Assembly: GCA_963789495.1 (NCBI GenBank)
Contig: CAWBLP010000006.1
Span: forward strand, 177,584 to 241,583
Direction: 5' to 3'
Length of the DNA: 64,000 nucleotides
DNA from: CAWBLP01 sp963789495
GTDB lineage: Bacteria; Pseudomonadota; Alphaproteobacteria; Acetobacterales; Acetobacteraceae
Shown here: positions 8,628 to 15,404 of the stretch, piece after piece
How positions within the stretch are numbered: position 1 is the first letter of the stretch
Layout: the number at the start of each line of letters is the position of its first letter
Notes under the pieces: generated by a model
Databases searched by the model: none
Seen by the model: the letters and a program-made list of their open reading frames with translations, nothing else
Told to the model about the DNA's origin: nothing
Position numbers and translations under genes: made by a program

Positions 8628-9544
8628 TCGCCGGCCGCTCCGGTTTCCACCGGTTCGGCACCGCTGCGTGCCAGCACCGCGGGACGCGCCTTATGCTGCC
8701 AGGCACCGGCGATTCCGGCGGGACGCAGGAACAGGAACAGCAGCACCAGCAACGTGAACAGGATGCCCTGCGTCGGCGCCATGATGCTGGGCGGCAATTG
8801 CAGGAAGGTGATCGCCTGCGGAATGGACAGCAGCAGCACGGCACCGATCACCGGGCCGTAGACCGTGCCCATGCCGCCAAGCACCACCATGGTCAGGATG
8901 GCCGCCGATTGCAGCACGTCGAACTGATCCGGGCTGAGGTACTGGAAGAAATATACGTAGAGCCCGCCTGCAATTCCCGCCATGCCGCAGCCGATCGCGA
9001 ACAGCACCAGCTTCAGGCTCATGGCATTGCGGCCCAGCGCGGTGAACGCCAGTTCCTCATCCCGCATCGCGCTGATCGCTCGGCCGTACGGCCCCTGCAC
9101 GATGGCCCGAACCGCGAATACGGTCAGCACCGCCACCGCGGTGCAGATCGCGAGATAGATCGGCGTGCGCAGCGACCCGGTGATGGTGCTGGGAATGCCG
9201 CTCAGCCCACCGGCGCCGCCGGTGAAATCCAGATTCTTGATCAACTGCAGCAAGCCGAGTTGAAATCCCAGGCTGGCGATCAGCAGATAATCCCCGGAGA
9301 CCCGCAGCGCCGATGCCGCCAGCAGCACCGATGCCACCACCGCGGCCGCGCCCCCCAGCAGCACGGCAATCGGCGGCGGCAAAGCGGCATGCATCGCCAG
9401 CAGACCGGTCGTGTACGCGCCGATGGCGAAGAAGATCGGATGCGCAACGGTGGACAGGCCGCCATAGCCGATCACCAGATTGTAGCTGGCGCTCAGCGTC
9501 ACATAGATCGCAATCAGGATCAGGATGGTGCCGAGGTATTCCAC
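8624..9544 (-). CDS. livM: Branched-chain amino acid-type ABC transporter permease LivM
   Basis: 306 residues with about eight to ten transmembrane segments. It has the LivM pattern YGGLSTVAHPIFFAIGAYTT near the N terminus and GGMGTVYGPVIGA near the end, the cytoplasmic coupling region. The frame begins with GTG at 9544, only ten bases after the livH stop. It forms the inner-membrane channel with LivH, whose gene is frameshifted here. Confidence 0.9.
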   Translation of the reverse strand: MEYLGTILILIAIYVTLSASYNLVIGYGGLSTVAHPIFFAIGAYTTGLLAMHAALPPPIAVLLGGAAAVVASVLLAASALRVSGDYLLIASLGFQLGLLQLIKNLDFTGGAGGLSGIPSTITGSLRTPIYLAICTAVAVLTVFAVRAIVQGPYGRAISAMRDEELAFTALGRNAMSLKLVLFAIGCGMAGIAGGLYVYFFQYLSPDQFDVLQSAAILTMVVLGGMGTVYGPVIGAVLLLSIPQAITFLQLPPSIMAPTQGILFTLLVLLFLFLRPAGIAGAWQHKARPAVLARSGAEPVETGAAGE

Positions 9545-9554
9545 TGTCGGCTCC

Positions 9555-10455
9555 TCAGTGCCGCGCCAGGATCGGCCGCAGCCGTGGCAGGCGTACGCCG
9601 CGCGGAAACAGCAGGATGGTGGCGAACAGGAAGCCGTACAGCAGCAGATTCTGCCAGCGCGAGCCGATCACCAACACCGAGAAACTTTGGATCAGCGCCA
9701 GGAACACCGAAGCCGCGGCAGCCGCGAAGACACGCCCGATGCCCCCCAGCAGTGTGGCGATCACCGCCGCCAGGATCAGCTCCAGCGGCGACGCCGGCAC
9801 GATGCCGCCATGCGAGCCGATCAGGTACATCGCCGCCACGATGTACAGCGCCGCGATCACCGCGACGACGCGATAGGCGCGCTGCGCGCTGATCCCGTAC
9901 AGCTCTGCCAGCTTGGCGTTGTCGGCAACCGCGACCAGGAACTGGCCCTCCTTGGTGAAACTCATGAACAGCCGCAGCATCGCAAGGCCGATCGCCGCCA
10001 CTCCGATCGCCAGCAGATCCCAGTCACTGACGGCGATGCCGCCAATGATGCGGACCCGGGAAAGGATACTGCGGAACAGCGTCTGCGGTTCAGTACCCGA
10101 ACAGCAGCGTGATGACGTAGATGACGAATTCCGACAGGATCAGCGTGAAAATGAAGAAGGTCAGGCTGCTGGAACGACGTTCCCGCAATACCTGCAACCC
10201 GTAGCGTTCGATCAACACGGAGGCCGAGGCCGTCACGACAACGCCCGCCAGCAAGGCCAGGACGACCGGCCATGCCAGCATCGCGTGCAGGAAGAACATC
10301 GTGTAGAAGCCGATCGCCATCAGCCCGGCCTGGGCAAAGTTCCACAACGCGCTGACCTTCAGTGTCAGCGCGAACGCCACGGTCAGCAGCACATAGGGCG
10401 CCGCCGTGGCGATGCCGGTCCACAGAATCTGCAGCAGGATGACCGGATCGGTCAT
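9555..10455 (-). pseudogene. livH: LivH permease gene split by a one-base insertion
   Basis: Two adjacent frames together make one LivH permease. Codons from ATG 10455 encode the first 121 residues, ending TLLFGY and then TGA at 10090-10092. Dropping one base from the GGG at 10096-10098 (minus strand) restores a continuous reading: LLFGTEPQTLFRSI, then RIIGGIAVSDWDLLAIG, then the second half up to the stop at 9555-9557. The total of 901 bases is one more than a multiple of three, so a single extra base explains it. The flanking liv genes are intact. Possibilities are a true null allele, slippage in the G run, or a sequencing error. Without LivH the importer should not work. Confidence 0.85.
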
Positions 10456-10495
10456 TGTCCGATCATCCTGCTGCGGCCAGCGAACGGCGTGACCA

Positions 10496-11665
10496 TCAGG
10501 TCAGTGTGACGAGCGGAACGAAGACGCCCTTCTCCACCGTCAGCAGATAGACCGGCTTGTTCACCCGATGCCCATCGATGATCATCTTGCCGGTCATCGG
10601 CAGGTCGAATTCCTTTACCGTCACCAGCGCATCGCGCAACGTGTCGCCGCTGGCGGGCTTGCCGGTCTTGTCCAGATGCTCGTACAGCGCCTTGGTCAGA
10701 TAGACCATATCGTACTGGTATTGGATATACGGCAGCCCGTTCGGCACCCGGCCTATTTCCTTCTTCCAGCGATCGAGAAAGCCGGCGAGATTCGGATTAT
10801 CGTTCACGCCGGGCGCGAGCGAGGTAACGATGATGCCTTCGGCGGCCGGCCCAAGCTGTTGCACCAGCTTCGGGTTGTAGGCTGCGGAGTAGCTGGTCAC
10901 GCGCTGCTGCAGGCCAAGCTGGCGCATCTGCGCGATCACCTGCGGCGTGTCGGCGGTCAGGCCGTGGATATGCACGATGTCCGGATTGGCCGCGCGTGTC
11001 TTCAGCAGCATCCCGGTGAAGTCGGTGGCTTTGGGATCATACGCCTCGAAGGCGACGACCTGGCCGCCGGCCTTGGTGAAGGTGTCGCGATAGATCTTCG
11101 CGGCATCGATGCCGGTGTCGTTGTTGATGTACAGGATTGCGGCACGCTTCTTGCCAAGCACGTCGTGGACGTAGCGTGCGAGCTTGGTGATATCAACATC
11201 CGCGAGGGGGAAGGCGGTGTAGACGTAGTCGCCCAGATGCGCGATTTCTGGCGCGTTGGCGCCGCTGTTGATCTCCAGCACCTTCTCTCGATTGGCGATC
11301 GGTGCGACGGCCTTCACGACCGCCGACCAGGCGATCAGGAACATCGGCAGCTTGTCGACGCCGATGAATTGATTGACCGCGTTGATGCCGAGCTGCGGCT
11401 CTGCCTGGGTGTCCAGTGCGATCAGGTCGGCCGGGCGACCGGCAATGCCGCCGGCATCATTCACGTCCTTGATGGCCATACGCGTGCCGATGATGAAATC
11501 GTTGCCATAGCCGGCCTGCGATCCGGTCAGCGGCATTGCGGTGCCGATGTGCAGCGGTTCCTTGCCTTGCGCCCAACCGCGGCGGATCGCCGGCACGGCG
11601 AGGCCCGCGACGGCGGCCCCTTGCAGCAGATGACGACGCGAAAAGCGGTGGCCCGAACCGAACAT
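10496..11665 (-). CDS. Periplasmic ABC substrate-binding protein (LivJ/LivK-like)
   Basis: 389 residues. The N terminus has a twin-arginine signal (SRRHLLQG followed by a hydrophobic stretch and AWAQ-like cleavage region), so export by Tat is likely. The mature part begins IGTAMPLTGSQAGYG, the usual opening of type I periplasmic binding proteins of the HAAT family, and contains DVNDAGGIAGRPADLI. The start has a strong GGAGG site. As the first gene of the minus-strand cluster it probably marks the operon promoter, upstream of 11,665. The ligand is unknown: such proteins bind amino acids, amides or aromatic acids. Confidence 0.9.
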   Translation of the reverse strand: MFGSGHRFSRRHLLQGAAVAGLAVPAIRRGWAQGKEPLHIGTAMPLTGSQAGYGNDFIIGTRMAIKDVNDAGGIAGRPADLIALDTQAEPQLGINAVNQFIGVDKLPMFLIAWSAVVKAVAPIANREKVLEINSGANAPEIAHLGDYVYTAFPLADVDITKLARYVHDVLGKKRAAILYINNDTGIDAAKIYRDTFTKAGGQVVAFEAYDPKATDFTGMLLKTRAANPDIVHIHGLTADTPQVIAQMRQLGLQQRVTSYSAAYNPKLVQQLGPAAEGIIVTSLAPGVNDNPNLAGFLDRWKKEIGRVPNGLPYIQYQYDMVYLTKALYEHLDKTGKPASGDTLRDALVTVKEFDLPMTGKMIIDGHRVNKPVYLLTVEKGVFVPLVTLT

Positions 11666-11843
11666 GCGTTTCCTCCGTATTTATCTGAATGTTCCCGCAG
11701 GGCAGCTTGTGGGTCAATGCACCGGACCCGGCGCGCCTGGTCGTGACGCGCCTTGCCGCGCTCGCAGCGGTATGACCAATCGGCCCTACAAGGCAACACC
11801 GACTTGCCTGCCGGTCGGCTCGCGCGCCGCGCGGTGCCGTTGC

Positions 11844-12338
11844 CTACTGCAGATATCCCCAGCGCGGCACGGCAGGTTCAGCGGCCGCCCACTTCCAGTG
11901 ATCGGCCTGCCGGCACACCGATGTGGTGTACCAGGCGCGCTTGCGCTTCGCTTCCTCGCCTTCGTCGACGGAGAACACGATTTCCTTGCATAACGCCAAC
12001 GGCGTATCGATCCGCCGTACCACGTACAGCTCGCCATGCTCATTGCCGAACGGGATCGTGTGTTCGATCTTCCAGTCGTGCCGTTCTCCCACCTCCAGCG
12101 AGCCGGCGACCTGCGCGATCGCATCCTGCTCGCCGTTCTGACGGGACCGGCCGTAATAACGCACGCCGGCGGTGGCTGCCGCATCGGTGGCCACGCCTAC
12201 CGCGAAGCCGATCGCCGGGCTCCCGGTGGCAGCGCCGGCGGTGGCTCCGGTCAGAAAACCGGTGATTTGCGGAACCGCCTTGCAGCCGGTCAGCAGCAAA
12301 CCGGCCGCCAGCATCGGCAGCACGTCGCGCAGTCTCAC
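11844..12338 (-). CDS. Lipoprotein of unknown function, copy B
   Basis: I place the start at GTG 12336-12338, which overlaps the stop of the upstream paralogue by four bases (GTGA). This gives 164 residues beginning VRLRDVLPM, a hydrophobic stretch and the lipobox LLTGC. A longer frame runs upstream but lacks sense in this context. After the lipid anchor comes a Gly/Ala-rich helical segment resembling a glycine-zipper, then a soluble domain with HDWKIEHTIPFGNEHGELYVVR, CKEIVFSV and a closing WKWAAAEP. It is paralogous to the next gene along most of its length. Function unknown; probably attached to a membrane facing the periplasm. Confidence 0.75.
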   Translation of the reverse strand: MRLRDVLPMLAAGLLLTGCKAVPQITGFLTGATAGAATGSPAIGFAVGVATDAAATAGVRYYGRSRQNGEQDAIAQVAGSLEVGERHDWKIEHTIPFGNEHGELYVVRRIDTPLALCKEIVFSVDEGEEAKRKRAWYTTSVCRQADHWKWAAAEPAVPRWGYLQ

Positions 12339-12877
12339 TGCAGCGCTCCCCAGCGCGCAGTCGCCGGCTCGGCCGAAGCCCATTTCCACACCGTGCCGTC
12401 GCGGCAGACCGTTGCGGTGTAGAATGCCCGCGACAAGATCTCGCGATCCGTCGTATCGACCGAAAACACAATTTCCTTGCACGCGAAATCCGGCGAGCCC
12501 AGCACGCGGGTCACGATCAGCTGGCCGTGTTCGTTATCCTCGATCGGAATGGTGTGCACCACATTCCATTTGCCGACCACGCCCGGCTCCAGCGCCCCGG
12601 CGGCCTGCGCGATGCGATCCTGTTCGGCGCCATGCGCGTCACGCTCGACATATTGCAGGCCGGCATTGGCACCCGCGGCGATGCCAAGCCCGATTCCGGT
12701 CGCGGCGGCCGGGCTGTGGGTAACGGCATTCGCCACCCCGGCACCGGCGATACCCGCCACATCCGAGGTGCCGGCGGTCAACAGCGATCCGCATCCGCTC
12801 AGCGCGATCAGACCGCCGAGCCCGACGATCCGCAGCAACAATCGAGGGATGTTTCGATATAGAGATACAGCCACCAT
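12335..12877 (-). CDS. Lipoprotein of unknown function, copy A
   Basis: About 180 residues from ATG 12877; the exact start is uncertain because no clear ribosome site is seen, and GTG 12874 is equally possible. A hydrophobic signal ends in the lipobox IALSGC. The remainder mirrors copy B: a glycine-rich segment, then VVHTIPIEDNEHGQLIVTR, CKEIVFSVDT, TATVCRDGTVWKWASAEP. The shared cysteines (CKEIVFS and the later Cys before WKW) could form a disulfide. The pair is a tandem duplication with overlapping ends, so both are probably made together. I recognise no named family. Confidence 0.75.
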   Translation of the reverse strand: MVAVSLYRNIPRLLLRIVGLGGLIALSGCGSLLTAGTSDVAGIAGAGVANAVTHSPAAATGIGLGIAAGANAGLQYVERDAHGAEQDRIAQAAGALEPGVVGKWNVVHTIPIEDNEHGQLIVTRVLGSPDFACKEIVFSVDTTDREILSRAFYTATVCRDGTVWKWASAEPATARWGALQ

Positions 12878-12941
12878 CTGGGAACGGTAGGCAGCGTTCG
12901 GCGCGCGGTCCAATCATAGGCGCGCTGGTGGCCGGCTGTTG

Positions 12942-13823
12942 CTATCGCATCCCGGTGATCGAGGCGGTCACCGCGCGCGGATCGCGGGTCGGCCAGCGCC
13001 CGGCATCCACCTGTGCGAGAAAGCGTTCCACAATCCGATTGAACTCGCCCGGGTCCTCGATATTGATCGTGTGCCCGCAATTCGGCATCACTTCCAACGC
13101 CGCGCTGCTGATGTGCTGCTTCATCAGCAGGCCAGGCTGCAGGCACGGCCAGTCCTCATCGCCGGTCAGGATCAGCGTCGGCAGGGTCAGCGCCTGCATC
13201 GGCTCGATCAGTTCGTACAGAGACGGCCGCTCGCGCTGCACGCCCAACTGGGTATTGCGCGCACCGAGTGCGGAATGTTCCGCCAGTTGTCGCGCAAACT
13301 CGGCAAAGCCGCGGGCATCTTTGTTCTCGAACTGCACGCGGGTCGGACCATAGGCGTATTTCGCCGCGAACACCTGCATGCCGTTGTCGTCGATGAAACG
13401 GGCGATCGCCTCGGCTTCCGAGCGAAACCGTTCCCGCTGGTCCGGTTCGGCGCCGTAGCCGCAGCCGGCCACCACCAGCGAGCGGGCCCGTGCGGCATGG
13501 CGGAAACCGAAATGCAGCGTCGCGAACCCGCCCATCGACAGGCCGACGATATGGGCCTGGTCGATCCCCAGATGGTCCAGCACCGCGGCGATGTCGTCGG
13601 CGGCACGATGCTGCGAGTATTTCGCGACATCCTCCGGCACGTCGGATGGCGGATAGCCGCGTGCGGCGTAGGTGATCGCGCGATAGCGCTGGCCGAAATG
13701 CCGCATCTGCGGCTCCCAGCTGCGGTGATCGCCGGCATATTCATGCACGAAGATCAGCGGGGTGCCGCTGCCGGTCTCCTCGTAATACAGACGCACCCCG
13801 TCATCGGCTGTCGCGTGCGGCAT
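12942..13823 (-). CDS. Alpha/beta hydrolase
   Basis: 293 residues of the alpha/beta-hydrolase fold. The nucleophile elbow GLSMGG gives the catalytic Ser, LTGDEDWPC the acid and MPNCGHTINIE the His. The oxyanion segment near the N terminus reads FVHEYAGDHRSWEPQM. Relatives include 3-oxoadipate enol-lactonase-like and carboxylesterase-like enzymes, and the substrate is not deducible. ATG at 13823 follows AAAGGGG. It stands between the lipoprotein pair and the short-repeat array downstream of eipB, all on the minus strand. Confidence 0.88.
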   Translation of the reverse strand: MPHATADDGVRLYYEETGSGTPLIFVHEYAGDHRSWEPQMRHFGQRYRAITYAARGYPPSDVPEDVAKYSQHRAADDIAAVLDHLGIDQAHIVGLSMGGFATLHFGFRHAARARSLVVAGCGYGAEPDQRERFRSEAEAIARFIDDNGMQVFAAKYAYGPTRVQFENKDARGFAEFARQLAEHSALGARNTQLGVQRERPSLYELIEPMQALTLPTLILTGDEDWPCLQPGLLMKQHISSAALEVMPNCGHTINIEDPGEFNRIVERFLAQVDAGRWPTRDPRAVTASITGMR

Positions 13824-13940
13824 CGGTTTTCCCCTTTTCCGTTGCCGGCATCATTTCCCGGTTGTGGGGCGTCCGGCAATGCCGCCTTGCGGGCATGCCG
13901 ATCGGACAGGCGAGGCCGGCCGCGCTCCGATCAGCCCTCG

Positions 13941-14028
13941 TCAGGTCAGCACTGGTCAGGTCAGCACTGGTCAGGTCAGCATTTGTGCGGGTCAGCGTTT
14001 GTGCGGGTCAGCATTTGTGCGGGCGCAG
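13941..14028. repeat. Two adjacent short tandem arrays overlapping the eipB stop
   Basis: Three units of 15 bp (tcaggtcagcactgg, the last partial, 13941-13980) are followed by three units of about 16 bp (atttgtgcgggtcagc type, 13981-14028). The second array overlaps the 3' end of eipB: read on the minus strand each 16-bp unit contains CGCACAAATGCTGAC or a close variant, that is the final His-Lys-Cys codons and TGA stop of the gene. The array therefore looks like repeated duplication of the end of eipB into the downstream spacer. Confidence 0.85.
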
Positions 14029-14820
14029 GCTGAACTCGGTCATCTTCGCATGCATCGCGAAGTCACCGAAATCCATCTGCATGTCGTCGGCCACGCCATT
14101 CGTCCAGTAGCGCATGCCCACCTCATAGTTCGGCGTCATGGCGGCCGCCTCACGATCGAAGAATGCCAGACGCACCCGCGTGCTGGGCAGCACCGACAGC
14201 GCGGGCCATTGCGTCTCGAACGGCGACTTCCAGTCGAGGATGACGACCGAGCTGTTCTCCGCGCCTTTCTCATCAGTGCCGTCGAACAGCGGCAGGGCCA
14301 GGAACTTCTTGCCGTCGCGGGCACCGGCGATCAGCGTCTCGGTGTGCTTCATCGGAAACAGCGTGCCGGCCGCAAGCGGCACCACAGCCTCATGCGGCAG
14401 CGTGTAATGCGCCTCGCCGGGACCGCCGGGCCGCTCCAGACTCGCCTCGCCGTCGGTCTGCGTCGTGACGGCGGTATCAGTCGTCTGCTTCATGTGGAAG
14501 CGGAATTTCAGGCCGTCCTTCGATTCCCAGGTGACATAGTCGGACACCATCTGGATGTTCTGGCCCTCGGCATTGGTGATGGTCATGTCCAGCCGTTGGC
14601 GGGTGGCCCAGCCGTCGCAGGCATCCATCACCTCGTAGCCCATGGTGCCGCGCACCCCGGCCACGTCATTGGTCCGGACCTTGTCGAGCGTCAGCGTGTA
14701 GACCGCGCTATGGGCCGCCATCGCGGTGGGGATAGCGGGCGCGACCACCCCGGCGGCCTGGCCGATACCGGGGGACCAGCCAACCACGAACAGAACTGCC
14801 AGGGCGGCAGGAAAACGCAT
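14008..14820 (-). CDS. eipB: EipB-like periplasmic cell-envelope protein (DUF1849)
   Basis: 270 residues from ATG 14820, chosen because GGAGAA lies just upstream; an alternative ATG at 14835 has no ribosome site. A Sec signal peptide (hydrophobic core, then GIGQAAG) precedes a domain with YTLTLD, GTMGYEVMDACDGWATRQR and a long antiparallel-beta pattern. The two conserved cysteines of EipB proteins are present, one in DACDGW and the other as the very last residue (RPHKC-stop); in Brucella EipB the equivalent pair forms a disulfide. EipB is a periplasmic beta-spiral protein needed for envelope integrity in alphaproteobacteria. The gene stands alone. Its terminal codons are repeated in the downstream array. 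Confidence 0.85.
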   Translation of the reverse strand: MRFPAALAVLFVVGWSPGIGQAAGVVAPAIPTAMAAHSAVYTLTLDKVRTNDVAGVRGTMGYEVMDACDGWATRQRLDMTITNAEGQNIQMVSDYVTWESKDGLKFRFHMKQTTDTAVTTQTDGEASLERPGGPGEAHYTLPHEAVVPLAAGTLFPMKHTETLIAGARDGKKFLALPLFDGTDEKGAENSSVVILDWKSPFETQWPALSVLPSTRVRLAFFDREAAAMTPNYEVGMRYWTNGVADDMQMDFGDFAMHAKMTEFSLRPHKC

Positions 14821-14835
14821 GAGGATTCTCCGCAT

Positions 14836-15404
14836 CGAAGGCCAGACGCCGCCCGGGGATGAACGGCTCCGGAGCGCAGCAGAATAGGTAGCCCCACCGG
14901 CATTCGCCAGGGATCACGGTTTGCGGCGGGCGCGGTGGGCAATTTGGAACGGATAGCGAACAACGCCCAGGCCCCTGCTTCCGCTACCCGCGGCCTCCCC
15001 TCCTCGCCTGCTGCCCCTCCTCGCCCGCTTTCCTCCTGATTCTCCTCGACCCCGCCTCCTCCTCGAGCTTCGGTGTCGCGGCCGACCGGACCCGCACCGG
15101 TGAAGAATCCGGCCAGACAATTACCCTTCGTTAAGCCAAATCAGTGAGTTCTTCCCGTGGGCCGGCCGCACAGATTGCTGCGTTGCAATATGACACCACG
15201 GCAGGCACGCTACCGTCCGGCCAGCGGAAACACCCATCCCGGCCACCGCGTCTCGCCACAGGATCGCCGAACAAATGCCGTGCGTCGTCTCGTTTCATTT
15301 GTTAGACCGCGCCGCGCCGTGACCCGAAACGGTTACCGGCCCCGCCTGCGCTACCGGCCGACGCAAGGCCGGACCCTGTCAATGGCCGAAGGATAAGCCA
15401 AACG
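14836..15404. other. Intergenic region between divergent eipB and glgP, with a pyrimidine tract
   Basis: This 570-base spacer must hold the promoters of two divergent genes. Its visible peculiarity is a strongly C/T-biased tract on the plus strand at about 14991-15064, mostly CCT and CCTCCTCG words. Arg-rich open frames on the opposite strand (14914-15120) are a by-product of this tract. I see no RNA gene or clear promoter motif. Confidence 0.5.

Noticed and set aside
13941..14028. Possible CRISPR array
   Set aside because: Units are contiguous without spacers and only 15-16 bp; no cas genes nearby. The same applies to the arrays at 19565, 22929 and 51181.
14914..15120. Arg-rich 68-codon frame
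   Set aside because: It is the complement of the pyrimidine tract; composition explains it.
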